Made by a program: the position numbers and the translations under genes. DNA of 40,036 bases from an uncultured Clostridia bacterium (GTDB lineage: Bacteria > Bacillota > Clostridia > Christensenellales > Borkfalkiaceae): the NCBI GenBank assembly GCA_944367045.1, contig CALVWI010000015.1, positions 1 through 40,036 of the forward strand. The letters are read 5' to 3'. Shown here piece after piece: positions 9,837 through 17,629 of the stretch (position 1 is the stretch's first letter; the number at the start of each line of letters is the position of its first letter). The notes beneath the pieces were generated by a model. That model saw only the letters and a list, made by a program, of their open reading frames with translations. It searched no databases and was not told the DNA's origin.

Positions 9837-10580
9837 TCAGCCCCTCTTTGCAAACACGAATTCGGCCTGCGTGAGCGTCTCCTCCCCCATCTTCACTTCG
9901 GCGAGCAGCTTTTCGCCGCTGTCCTCGGCAAAGAGGGCGAGCTCGCTCCCCTCCTTCGCCTGTTTGGAGTAGGAGATATGGAAGGACTTTAAAGTGCGGT
10001 CCTTGAGCTCTTCCATCGTGAGGCAGTCCATGAAGAGGTCGGAGTAGCGCGTGTTGTTGACGTGCAGGTAGTGATCGCACAGGCTCTGGCGGGCGGTGAT
10101 GCGGTAGACCTCCCTCCCCTCCCCCATGCGCGGCACCTTCCAGTTGGGAACGGTGAGGCTCTTCTCGGGGTTGTAGGGGCAGTTCGCGTTGGCCTCGCCG
10201 AGAGCATCCGCGGTGAGAAGCGAAAAGCTTGCAAGGTCGACGAGACACCAGCGGGAGGCAGCCGCCGCGACGGGCTTGCCGTCCTCTCCGAGCACGCGAT
10301 AGTCACGCTCGAAGAAGACGTGGCGGGGCGGGAGCGGCCAGGTCTCAACGGTGAGCGTCTCGCCGAACGTCGGCTGTTTGTAAATTTCGCCGTAGGTGTT
10401 GACGACGAGGAACCCGTAGTTTTTGGGCTTTAAGTCGGCATAGCCGAAACCGAGCTCGTCCGCACTCCCCGTGGCGGCCTCCTGAATGATGCCGAGAAGG
10501 GAAGTGAGCGAGAGCTCGTCCTTGAAATCGAAGTCGGTATAGCGCAGCGGAAAGCGCTGGCGGTAGCAATAAGCACTCAT
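9837..10580 (-). CDS. acyl-ACP thioesterase (FatA/FatB-like, double hotdog)
   Basis: The 247-residue protein releases fatty acids from acyl carrier protein. It has two hotdog domains: the first with RYTDFDF and an EAATGSADELGFGYADL helix, the second with DHYLHVNNTRYSDLFMDCL. The HVNN motif and its catalytic histidine are intact. The asparagine two residues before this histidine in plant and most bacterial enzymes (D-x-N-x-H) reads tyrosine here (D-H-Y-L-H). The substitution may alter chemistry or be a lineage trait. ATG at 10580 has no Shine-Dalgarno sequence; a strong promoter places the transcript start on the A of ATG, so the mRNA is probably leaderless. It forms an operon with the small membrane protein downstream. 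Confidence 0.9.
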   Translation of the reverse strand: MSAYCYRQRFPLRYTDFDFKDELSLTSLLGIIQEAATGSADELGFGYADLKPKNYGFLVVNTYGEIYKQPTFGETLTVETWPLPPRHVFFERDYRVLGEDGKPVAAAASRWCLVDLASFSLLTADALGEANANCPYNPEKSLTVPNWKVPRMGEGREVYRITARQSLCDHYLHVNNTRYSDLFMDCLTMEELKDRTLKSFHISYSKQAKEGSELALFAEDSGEKLLAEVKMGEETLTQAEFVFAKRG

Positions 10581-10586
10581 ATTCTT

Positions 10587-10615
10587 ATTATATCATGGGC
10601 GGAAGGAGAAGTCAA
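10587..10615 (-). promoter_or_regulatory. promoter for a leaderless thioesterase mRNA
   Basis: On the minus strand TTGACT (10610-10615), 17 bases, TATAAT (10587-10592), then only 6 bases (10581-10586) before the ATG at 10578-10580. The start of transcription, usually 6-7 bases after the -10, would fall on the first base of the start codon. Confidence 0.85.
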
Positions 10616-10681
10616 AGATTTACGCGCCTTCCCCGCCCATTTCGCCGCGTTTTCATCCGATCGCCGCCCCTTATGACGCCC

Positions 10682-11368
10682 TTAGGTTGCCGCCGAAAGG
10701 TAGGTGAGCGCACCCTCCAAAATGGCGGAGGCGAGCTTTTCGCGGTAGCCCTCGTCGAGGAGCAGCTGCTCGTCCTCGGGATTGGACAGAAACCCGCACT
10801 CGACGATGCAGGAGGGCGCGTCGCAGCACTTTAAGATGAAGTAATCGCCCGCGACGGGGCTCGTCTTTTTGACGCACTCGGGCATGCCGTTGAGCGCCGA
10901 CTGCAGGGCACACGCGAGCGCCTTGGACGAGGGCAGGTCGAGCCTGTAAAAGGCCTGTGCGCCGCGGCGGGCGGGGTCGGAAAAATAGTTCTGATGAATG
11001 GAGAGAACGAGCGCGGGAGACGCCTCTTGGATGATGGCGGCGCGGGCGGCCATGTCGCGCTTCTTGTGCCCGGGGGCGGTCGTGCCGTAGAGGCCCGCCT
11101 CGCTCCTGCGCGTGAGGACGGTCTCGTACCCCGCCGCCTCGAACTTCTCCTGCAAGATACGCACGATGAGAAGGTTGAGATCGCTCTCCTTGACGCCCGT
11201 CTTGCCCGTGACGCCCGCGTCGATGCCGCCGTGGCCCGCATCGAGCACCACGACGGGCCGCTGCGCCCCCGAGGCCGTGCGGCTGAGCGCGAAGAAGCAC
11301 GTCCCAAAGGCGAACAGCACCAAAAGGATGACGGCAAACGCCGAAAGATACAAACGGGAACGCTTCAT
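10682..11368 (-). CDS. cwlD: N-acetylmuramoyl-L-alanine amidase, CwlD-like spore cortex enzyme
   Basis: The 228-residue protein has a single N-terminal signal-anchor helix (about residues 8-27) and a zinc amidase_3 domain. Zinc and catalytic residues are H46 (LDAGHGGID), E61, H125 (SIHQNYF) and E190 (VECGFLSNPEDE). In spore formers CwlD removes peptide side chains to begin muramic-delta-lactam synthesis in the cortex. This assignment is supported by size, lack of binding repeats, and a promoter matching mother-cell sigma-E. The start is ATG at 11368; the frame stays open to 11455, but that stretch contains GC hairpins and gives a non-family prefix. No Shine-Dalgarno sequence precedes the ATG. 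A general cell-wall amidase remains possible. Confidence 0.87.
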   Translation of the reverse strand: MKRSRLYLSAFAVILLVLFAFGTCFFALSRTASGAQRPVVVLDAGHGGIDAGVTGKTGVKESDLNLLIVRILQEKFEAAGYETVLTRRSEAGLYGTTAPGHKKRDMAARAAIIQEASPALVLSIHQNYFSDPARRGAQAFYRLDLPSSKALACALQSALNGMPECVKKTSPVAGDYFILKCCDAPSCIVECGFLSNPEDEQLLLDEGYREKLASAILEGALTYLSAAT

Positions 11369-11374
11369 ACCGCT

Positions 11375-11403
11375 ATTGTATGGAAGCGCGGGCAAAGATA
11401 TGC
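11375..11403 (-). promoter_or_regulatory. sigma-E-like (mother cell) promoter of cwlD
   Basis: On the minus strand GCATATC (11397-11403) and CATACAAT (11375-11382) are 14 bases apart, matching the known Bacillus sigma-E pattern (kmATATT, then CATACAnT). The -10 ends 6 bases before the ATG, so the transcript should be leaderless. Bacillus cwlD is known to be under sporulation sigma control, which agrees. Confidence 0.65.
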
Positions 11404-11419
11404 AGTCCGAAAGACGGGC

Positions 11420-11490
11420 GCGCCCCGCCGCGGCTAAGCCGCGGCGGGGCGCCACAGACCAAGCGCCCGCGGCTTATCGCCGCGGGCGCT
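11420..11490. repeat. pair of long GC-rich palindromes
   Basis: Two perfect hairpins lie between the ABC permease stop and cwlD: a 15-pair stem with a 3-base loop (11420-11434 with 11438-11452) and a 12-pair stem with a 5-base loop (11462-11473 with 11479-11490). Neither is followed by a run of T on the minus strand, so they are unusual as terminators, although they probably end or slow the ABC transcript. The 12-base arm of the second is the same sequence as part of the terminator stem at 27878-27911. Confidence 0.75.
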
Positions 11491-11509
11491 CCCGAATTTA
11501 CTCCCGTAT

Positions 11510-13522
11510 TTATTCGTTTGCCTTCAAACTCTCGTTCATATCGATGCCGACGATCTTGCGGCGCAGGATGAGCGTCACGAGCGCGGTGAACAGCAGCACG
11601 ACGACGGCGGCGATCGGCCAGACGAACCAGGACACTCCGCCCAGAGACCCGATGTTGATGACCTTGAACAGGATCCAGATGAGCAGCACGCCCAGAGGAT
11701 AGCCGAAGATGATGCCGACGATGGTGTTGATATACACCTCGCGGTAGATATAGCCTGCAACCTCGCGGTCGTAGTAGCCGAGCACCATCAACGTCGCGAT
11801 CTCACGGTTTCGCTCGCTGATGTTGATGTTGGTGAGCGTATAGATGACCACCATCGTCAAAAGTCCCGCGAAGATGACGATGACTGCCGCAAGGCCGATG
11901 AGCGCGGCCGAACCGAACTCGTGGAAGAGGCACATATCGAGGAGCGCCAGTCCCGCGAGGGCGATGCCCATCGAGCACGCCACCGAGATGACCGTCATGG
12001 AGAAGCGGTAGTGGTATCGGAGGACGTTGCGCATCGTCGACTTATACTTGAAGGAGAGGCGGTTCCAAATGAAGGGAATGCGCTCCAAGAACACCTTCCT
12101 GCCCGCCTTGGGCGGCTTGGCGTGAAGGAGGTCGGCGGGCTTTTCGTGCACCATCTTCCCGCCCGAGATGAGCGTCGCCACAAACGTCGCGATGACGATG
12201 CACAGGAAGGTGATGAGGAAGTAGAGCGATGTCGCCACATCCGTCATGGGCATCATGACGAAGTTGTAGTTGAACACGTAGTAGATGAAGCTCGTCAGCC
12301 CCACGCCCACGAAGTACGCCCCCACGCCGCCGATGCCCGTCGCAATGGCCGCAAACAGGAGATACTTAAAGACGATGCGGAAGCCCGAATAGCCGAGCGT
12401 TCTGAGGCAGGCGATCTGCGGGCGCTCCTCCTCCATGAGGCGGGTCATGTTGGACAGCACGACGAGCGCCGTCACGAAGATGAACGCGACCATGAGGATG
12501 ACGCCGATGGCGATGACCTTGCCCGCGTAGGAATTGAGCGAATTGACGGAATAGTTGTCCTCGAGGGTGATGAACTCGATGTCCTCGCCGAGCAGCTCTT
12601 TGAGGGCGGCTTCCTCGCTTTCGACGAGGTCGTCGTACTCCCCGCCGAAGGGCGCGAACACGTCTCGGTCCTCGAAGGCGATGTAGAGATCCCCTCTCGG
12701 CAGCAGCTTCTCGTCGTATCCGAGGCCGCCCAGCGTCAGCATGGTGTCGATGACGAAGTCCTGAAGACCCGCGTCCTCGAGCATCCCGCCGTAGGTGGGA
12801 ACGATGTCCCACGAGAAGTAGTAGATGCCGCTCACGGTGTTGAGGGAGTCGAGCGCATTCGCAACGTCGGGAATGACCGTCCCCTCCTCCTGAATGTAGC
12901 TCGGCTCGCCCTCAACGCAGAACGCGATGGGACTTCTCAGCGTCCCCGCCGCCGTCACGGTGACGGGCTCGGCGTACGAGAGGAAGGTCTCCGCGGTCGA
13001 GGGAAGTTCCTCGCCGCCCTGCTCGGCAAGCTGGCGCAGGATGTCGGCAAAGTCGACGGTCACTTGCTCCCCGAGAGGCACCTCCGTCACCGTCTTGCTC
13101 GACTCGATGTGCGCCGACACAAACTCCGTCGAAGGGTCGATCTCGGAAAAGCTTTCGCCCTCGAGCGTTGTCGGCACGTTGACCGTCCAGTTGTCAAAGT
13201 CCAAAAAGTAGAGGCGCACGGGCTCTTCGCCCTCTTCGAGGGTGACGTCCACGGACATGCCCGCGTTGACGTTCTCCTCCCCGTAGCGCTCTTTGACGAG
13301 CGAGAGCTGCTCGTCGGTGAAGCCGTCCCCCGTACTCTTGACGATGAGATCGGCGATATTCTGATCGCGGTAGCTCTCCGCGAGGGAGCGGGCGATGACC
13401 TCGCCCGACGACCCGACGCCCGAGATGAGTCCCACGCTGACCACCACGATGAAGATGATGGACAGAAAGCGCATGACGTGCTTTTGGAACATCCGCGCCA
13501 ACGTTTTGAGATAGGTCTTCAT
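11510..13522 (-). CDS. FtsX-type ABC transporter permease with large extracytoplasmic domain
   Basis: The 670-residue permease has a first membrane helix at about 17-39, an extracytoplasmic domain of over 300 residues, then two FtsX/MacB domains. The first ends in GKVIAIGVILMVAFIFVTAL and RPQIACLRTLGYSG; the second has the NREIATLMVLGYYDREV signature followed by membrane helices. Such MacB-like exporters act as mechanotransmitters for peptides or lipoproteins, or as antibiotic resistance pumps. Substrate is not readable. The start at 13522 (MKTYLKTLARMFQKH) is one base after the ATPase stop (TAATATG), with GGAGA upstream; the longer open frame is not used. Confidence 0.92.
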   Translation of the reverse strand: MKTYLKTLARMFQKHVMRFLSIIFIVVVSVGLISGVGSSGEVIARSLAESYRDQNIADLIVKSTGDGFTDEQLSLVKERYGEENVNAGMSVDVTLEEGEEPVRLYFLDFDNWTVNVPTTLEGESFSEIDPSTEFVSAHIESSKTVTEVPLGEQVTVDFADILRQLAEQGGEELPSTAETFLSYAEPVTVTAAGTLRSPIAFCVEGEPSYIQEEGTVIPDVANALDSLNTVSGIYYFSWDIVPTYGGMLEDAGLQDFVIDTMLTLGGLGYDEKLLPRGDLYIAFEDRDVFAPFGGEYDDLVESEEAALKELLGEDIEFITLEDNYSVNSLNSYAGKVIAIGVILMVAFIFVTALVVLSNMTRLMEEERPQIACLRTLGYSGFRIVFKYLLFAAIATGIGGVGAYFVGVGLTSFIYYVFNYNFVMMPMTDVATSLYFLITFLCIVIATFVATLISGGKMVHEKPADLLHAKPPKAGRKVFLERIPFIWNRLSFKYKSTMRNVLRYHYRFSMTVISVACSMGIALAGLALLDMCLFHEFGSAALIGLAAVIVIFAGLLTMVVIYTLTNINISERNREIATLMVLGYYDREVAGYIYREVYINTIVGIIFGYPLGVLLIWILFKVINIGSLGGVSWFVWPIAAVVVLLFTALVTLILRRKIVGIDMNESLKANE

Positions 13523-13523
13523 A

Positions 13524-14225
13524 TTACCACTCGATCTCCTCGATGGGCATGGGATGTTCGTTCTTGACGATGTTCTCGATGTGTCCGCTCTTGATGTAGA
13601 TGACGCGGTCGGCCATGTCCTTGAGCGCCGCGTTGTGCGTGACGGCGACGACGAGTTTGTTGCGCTCGCGGGCGACGTCATAGAGGACTTTTAAGATGCG
13701 CTTGCCCGTCACATAGTCGAGCGCACCCGTCGGCTCGTCGCAGAGGAGAAGCCGGGGATTCTTGGCGATGGCGCGGGCGATGGAGACGCGCTGCTGCTCG
13801 CCGCCCGAGAGCTGCGCGGGGAAGTTGTTCATGCGGTCCTCGAGGCCGACTTCTTTGAGCGTCTCGGCGGGGTCGAGGTGGTCCTTGCAGATCTCGACGG
13901 CGATCTCCACATTCTCTAGCGCCGTCAAGTTGGGCATCAGATTATAGAACTGAAAGACGAATCCGACGTCCTCGCGGCGGTAGCGGCAGAGGCCCTTTTT
14001 GTCGAGCCCCGTCACTTCGCGGTCGCCGAGGACGATCTTGCCCTCGGTCGCGCTGTCCATGCCGCCGAGAAGGTTCAAAAGCGTCGTCTTGCCCGCGCCC
14101 GAACTGCCCAAAACGACGACGAACTCGCCGTCCTCCAAAGAAAAAGAGACGTCCTTCAAAGCCTGGACGTCCACCGAACCCGAATGATAGGTCTTTCCGA
14201 CGCCCTCCAGCGTAAGAAAACTCAT
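13524..14225 (-). CDS. ABC transporter ATP-binding protein (MacB/LolD type)
   Basis: The 233-residue ATPase has Walker A GSSGAGKT at 40-47, signature LSGGEQQR at 139-146, and Walker B with the catalytic Glu in [12 protein letters not shown] at 159-170. The TGALD ending is typical of the MacB/LolD/FtsE class that pairs with FtsX permeases. ATG at 14225 follows AGGAGGG. It forms a two-gene operon with the permease. No two-component genes of the bacitracin-sensor type lie next to it, so its inducer is unknown. Confidence 0.95.
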   Translation of the reverse strand: MSFLTLEGVGKTYHSGSVDVQALKDVSFSLEDGEFVVVLGSSGAGKTTLLNLLGGMDSATEGKIVLGDREVTGLDKKGLCRYRREDVGFVFQFYNLMPNLTALENVEIAVEICKDHLDPAETLKEVGLEDRMNNFPAQLSGGEQQRVSIARAIAKNPRLLLCDEPTGALDYVTGKRILKVLYDVARERNKLVVAVTHNAALKDMADRVIYIKSGHIENIVKNEHPMPIEEIEW

Positions 14226-14379
14226 CGAAATATACCCTCCTGCGGTCTCCCGCCTGTGTTTTTTGCGGCCTTCTGCCGCGCTCCTTGCAGACGCTCACTC
14301 TTCGTCCGCACATTCTCAATCTATAATTTACCCCAAAAAGTTAAACACTGTATCAAGCAACGGTGAAAGTATTGTGAAA

Positions 14380-14406
14380 ATCCCCGCGGAACGCATCCGC
14401 GGGGAT
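14380..14406 (-). terminator. intrinsic terminator of the DUF1858 gene
   Basis: An 11-pair perfect stem (14380-14390 with 14396-14406, 5-base loop) is followed on the minus strand by TTTTC. It lies 22 bases after the DUF1858 stop and isolates that gene from the ABC operon. Confidence 0.85.
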
Positions 14407-14427
14407 CCCCACTTCCCGAAGGAAGAT

Positions 14428-14625
14428 TCAGTTGATGCCTTCGTTGAGCTTTGCAAGAAGTGCGTCGAGGTCCTCACCGTGAACGGCGACCGCCTCGGCG
14501 ACGGTCTCCCCGTGTGCGAGCGCACAGCCGAAGCAGTGCATGCCCGCCGAGAGCAAAATCTCGGGCGCATCGGGGTTGAGCTCCAGCACTTCGGAAATAA
14601 GCGTATCCGCCGTGATCTTAGCCAT
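14428..14625 (-). CDS. DUF1858 redox-disulfide small protein
   Basis: The 65-residue protein matches the DUF1858 family (hybrid-cluster-protein-associated disulfide domain): an N-terminal helix-loop (ITADTLISEVLELNPDAPEIL) and a C-x-x-C pair at C31 and C34 in GMHCFGCAL. These proteins occur in anaerobes, alone or fused to redox enzymes, and probably bind a metal or cycle a disulfide. It has its own promoter and terminator and is therefore monocistronic. ATG at 14625 follows AAAGGAG. No neighbour suggests a partner. Confidence 0.9.
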   Translation of the reverse strand: MAKITADTLISEVLELNPDAPEILLSAGMHCFGCALAHGETVAEAVAVHGEDLDALLAKLNEGIN

Positions 14626-14656
14626 GGTCTTACTCCTTTTGTTCTCTTATATGAGT

Positions 14657-14685
14657 ATTATACCACAGAAACGGCGAAGTTACAA
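14657..14685 (-). promoter_or_regulatory. promoter of the DUF1858 gene
   Basis: On the minus strand TTGTAA (14680-14685), a 17-base spacer, and TATAAT (14657-14662). The predicted leader is about 25 bases and contains the Shine-Dalgarno sequence, so this gene is conventionally led. Confidence 0.8.
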
Positions 14686-14702
14686 CTCTTTTCGCGCATT
14701 TT

Positions 14703-15158
14703 TCAAAGCCCTAAGAGCCAGTAGACGAGCCCGACCGCCGCTCCCGCCGTCACGCCGAACACGAGGATGGGCCCCGCGACGAGGAACATCTTCGCCGCCA
14801 TGCCGTAGACGTACCCCTCCGTCTTGAACTCAATGGCGGGAGATGCGACGGAATTTGCAAACCCCGTGATGGGCACGATGCTCCCCGCGCCCGCCTGTTT
14901 TCCGATGCGGTCATAGACGCCGAGGCCCGTCAGAAGCGTCCCCAAGAAAATGAGGAGGACGGAGACCGTGCCCGCAAGTTCCTCCCCCGAAAGGCCCGCG
15001 TACTCCAAAAGGAAGCGGAAGAACTGCCCGATCGTGCAGATGAGTCCTCCGACCATGAACGCCCTGCCGCACGTCGCGAAGTGCTTGGTGGGCGGCGCAA
15101 AGGAATTGACGTACTTCAGATAGTTTTGGTTGCGCCTTACAAGCTGCTTTTCGGTCAT
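14703..15158 (-). CDS. spoVAC: stage V sporulation protein AC
   Basis: The 151-residue membrane protein matches SpoVAC in length and in motifs: FMVGGLICTIGQ near residues 35-46, FLGTLLTGLGVYDRIGK, GSIVPITGFANSVASPAIEFKTEG (glycine- and proline-rich loops between helices). SpoVAC belongs to the forespore inner-membrane channel that moves dipicolinic acid and opens at germination. ATG at 15158 follows GGGGGAG. spoVAC normally sits with spoVAD and spoVAE; here it stands alone between the DUF1858 gene and phage head genes. A TATAAT-like box on the minus strand (15300-15305) could drive it but has no good -35; I found no clear sigma-G site. Confidence 0.9.
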   Translation of the reverse strand: MTEKQLVRRNQNYLKYVNSFAPPTKHFATCGRAFMVGGLICTIGQFFRFLLEYAGLSGEELAGTVSVLLIFLGTLLTGLGVYDRIGKQAGAGSIVPITGFANSVASPAIEFKTEGYVYGMAAKMFLVAGPILVFGVTAGAAVGLVYWLLGL

Positions 15159-15313
15159 TTCTCCCCCTTTTCGGGGACGCTCCCGCGCCCCTCCTCCCGC
15201 CCAAATGCGGGGATACAGCTCTCCCGCTCCTCTTTTGTCTTTCCGGGGAACGTCACACGTCTCTCTCTCATGCCCCTAATTTGGGGAACTTTGCGCCCGA
15301 TTATACCACGGCA

Positions 15314-15805
15314 TCAGATATACGAGGCGAGAAGGTCATACAGCGTCGCGTAGTATTCGCCGAGGTAGGTGCGGGCGAGGGAGTCCATCGCGTATGCCTC
15401 CAGCCGCGCCTCCGCGTCGTCCGTCGCCTCCATGTAGTAGGAGCGCACCACGAGGAAGCGCTGGGAGGCCGAGAGGTTGTAGTTGGGGTTCTCGGGATAG
15501 CGATAGGGCCCGTCCTCGTTGCCGTCTCCCGCGTCTAAATCGTAGGCGATCTGATAGAGAAGATCATCCTTGACCGCCTCCACCTTCGCGTCCGCCTCGT
15601 CGTCGATGGCCTCTGCGCGCTCGTCATAGTACGTCGACCGCGCCGTGCCGTTTGTGAGAAGCTCCTTGAAGATCTCCCCCTTCTCCTTCTCCGCCTCGGC
15701 CAAAATTTCGTTCTTCTCGGTCTGCGCCGCGCGCACCATCGCCATCTGCACGGCGTTGAGGTCCTCGAACTGCTCATCCGAAAGGTCGATGATATCGATG
15801 ATCAT
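15314..15805 (-). CDS. hypothetical protein at the end of the head cassette
   Basis: The 163-residue protein is acidic and helical. Residues 1-80 are rich in Glu, Lys and Ala with heptad-like spacing (a probable coiled coil), and the C-terminal half has several tyrosines. No signal peptide or membrane helix is visible and I do not recognise a family. Its start overlaps the stop of the gp10-like gene by 4 bases (ATGA), so it belongs to the cassette. In P22 the next genes encode the tail needle and ejection proteins; this protein is in that position but too short and too different for me to assign it. Confidence 0.7.
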   Translation of the reverse strand: MIIDIIDLSDEQFEDLNAVQMAMVRAAQTEKNEILAEAEKEKGEIFKELLTNGTARSTYYDERAEAIDDEADAKVEAVKDDLLYQIAYDLDAGDGNEDGPYRYPENPNYNLSASQRFLVVRSYYMEATDDAEARLEAYAMDSLARTYLGEYYATLYDLLASYI

Positions 15806-17055
15806 GCTCTGCCCTCCCGAATGTCAAGGATGACCGCCGAAAGCCGCGCGCCCGCCGAGCATTTCACGCGGAGGGAGAACGCGCTCCCCTTGAGGGGCGG
15901 CACAAAGCGCAGCTCCTCGCCCGCACGCCCGCGGACATGGCGACAAAGCCCCTTCCCCGCGCTCGCCGTGATGCGGAAACATCCCTCTCCCTCGACGCGC
16001 ACGGCGTCCAGATATCTTGCCTCGGAGACGCCGTATTCGGAGAGCGGGAACTCGACGACCATCTCGCGCTCGGCGGCTGCCGCCTCATCGAGGGCATACA
16101 GCTTCCCATCGCGGAGAAAGACGAATTCCCCGCCCGCGACGCTTTCGGCCTCGAGGCGCAGAAGGCTCGCCCTCTCGCCCGTGAACACAAAGATGCACTT
16201 CTCCCCGGACTTCAGCGTGACAGCAGCATAATAGCTCTCCCCTGCCGCCGCGCCGACGGCGCCCTTTGTAAAGTCGATGTACTCCGCGCCGCAGTCCTCG
16301 ATCGCCGAGACCGTGCTCCCCTTGAGCGCATACAGACCGTCCTTCGCCGCGAACACGACGCGGCTGCCGCAGGCAGCGACGGAATCGGGTATAAGCCCCG
16401 AGAACGCACAGGCAAGTTCCTCCGCCTGAAAGTCGAGGAAGTCCCCGGGCGCGGTGAGAGCCGTTATGCCCCGTTCGCGGAAGAGAAGCAGCTGCCCCTT
16501 GTAAGGGACGAGCTTTACAATGTTCCCGCCCCTTGAAGGGAGGTCGATGCTGCCTGCCCCGTCCGCCGACTGTTCCCAATCGGTGACGTCGAGCGGCGCC
16601 GAATAGGAGAGCGTCTCGCCCGAAGCGATGAAGAGGCGCTCGCCGAACACCGCCATGCACGTCCCCGCAGACGCGCCCGTCACCGCCGCCGCGCCCGTCG
16701 TGCCGAGGGCATACAGCCCCGAAGCGATCATCGCGTAGTACTCGGTGCCCGTGTCCCCTTCAAAGGAGAGGACGTCAACGGGCGGCGAACTCAGCGTAAA
16801 GGTGTCCTCCCCCTTCGAAAGCACATTTCCCGCGAGCGAAAAGAGGGTGCCGTCCGCCGTGCGGAAGAGCTTCTCCGTACCTGTCGGGAGCGTCTCAACG
16901 AGCTTTTTTCCGCCCGTTTCAATGAGCGCACCCCCGCGCTCCGCCGCATTGAGGGCGAACACCGCCGTTCTTCCGCTGCTCTCCCGAAAGAGGGAGGGCT
17001 TGACGCGCACGCGCTTTTTTGTAAGCGTCGGAAAGCGCAGAGACTTTGCGATCAT
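15802..17055 (-). CDS. gp10-like portal plug / packaged-DNA stabilisation protein (beta-propeller-like)
   Basis: The 417-residue protein is built of short beta-repeats with a recurring pattern: a hydrophobic strand, a small turn, then G-L-Y-A-L or similar (ASGLYALG, FGERLFIASG, YKGQLLLFRERGITAL, GSRVVFAAKDGLYALKG). The segment SYSAPLDVTDWEQ, which follows the ERLFIAS repeat, matches a common pattern in phage gp10-type propeller proteins. In P22 gp10 closes the portal channel after packaging. The order supports the same role: it follows a gp4-like gene and the capsid. The start is ATG at 17055 with GGAGG upstream; the longer open frame is a shadow. It overlaps its neighbours by 4 bases on both sides. 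Confidence 0.7.
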   Translation of the reverse strand: MIAKSLRFPTLTKKRVRVKPSLFRESSGRTAVFALNAAERGGALIETGGKKLVETLPTGTEKLFRTADGTLFSLAGNVLSKGEDTFTLSSPPVDVLSFEGDTGTEYYAMIASGLYALGTTGAAAVTGASAGTCMAVFGERLFIASGETLSYSAPLDVTDWEQSADGAGSIDLPSRGGNIVKLVPYKGQLLLFRERGITALTAPGDFLDFQAEELACAFSGLIPDSVAACGSRVVFAAKDGLYALKGSTVSAIEDCGAEYIDFTKGAVGAAAGESYYAAVTLKSGEKCIFVFTGERASLLRLEAESVAGGEFVFLRDGKLYALDEAAAAEREMVVEFPLSEYGVSEARYLDAVRVEGEGCFRITASAGKGLCRHVRGRAGEELRFVPPLKGSAFSLRVKCSAGARLSAVILDIREGRA

Positions 17056-17612
17056 ACCCACCTCCTCGGGCGGACGGTGAGCGCGCGCCTCGGAAGGTCT
17101 GCCGCCCGCACGGCGTCTTGGTATCGGCTGTCCCAGAGCTTGGCCTCCTCGAACATCCCGCGGGAGAGACAGAACTCCCGCGCGACGCCGAAGGAGATGA
17201 GCCGCGCCGTCACCCTGCCGCCGTATTCGCCGTCGTCGCAGGCGTCCTTGGGCTCGGGCGAATAGCAGTAGCGCACGCGCACCTTCCCGTTTGCGACATT
17301 GGGAAGGAAGAGCCCCTCCTTGCGCGGTTCGAAGGCGGTCTCGCGGCCCATCGAGAGCACGGCGCGCACCCCCGCGGGCGCATAGGTGAACTTGCTCCAC
17401 ACAATGCTGTGCTCCTCCGCCCCGAGGACTTCCTCCGCCTTTAAAGGGAGGTAGTCGACGGCGAGCTCGTTCTCGACGAGGTTATAGCAGCGAAGGAGGG
17501 AGGCAAGTTCCCCCTTGGGCGCCGTATTTTGGGGGAGTTCCCCGAGTTCCTTTGCAAGGTCCGCGCGGCCGAGATGCTCTGCGGCAAGCGCCAAAACTTC
17601 CTTGACCGTCAT
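17052..17612 (-). CDS. gp4-like head completion / tail accessory protein
   Basis: The 186-residue soluble protein opens with a helical domain (MTVKEVLALAAEHLGRADLAKEL), then a segment with LLRCYNLVENELAVDYLPLKAEEV, then beta-rich stretches, and ends with RRALTVRPRRWV. The early conserved Asn-Glu-Leu in a helix is typical of the connector proteins that bind under the portal. Length and position, between coat and gp10-like genes, match P22 gp4 (166 residues). I give the role by synteny and shape; I cannot prove homology by eye. Confidence 0.65.
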   Translation of the reverse strand: MTVKEVLALAAEHLGRADLAKELGELPQNTAPKGELASLLRCYNLVENELAVDYLPLKAEEVLGAEEHSIVWSKFTYAPAGVRAVLSMGRETAFEPRKEGLFLPNVANGKVRVRYCYSPEPKDACDDGEYGGRVTARLISFGVAREFCLSRGMFEEAKLWDSRYQDAVRAADLPRRALTVRPRRWV

Positions 17613-17629
17613 CTCAGGCCACCCCCTTG

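Noticed and set aside
11921..13567. 548-residue plus-strand open frame
   Set aside because: It is antisense to the ABC permease and rich in Arg, His and Asp, as expected for a shadow.
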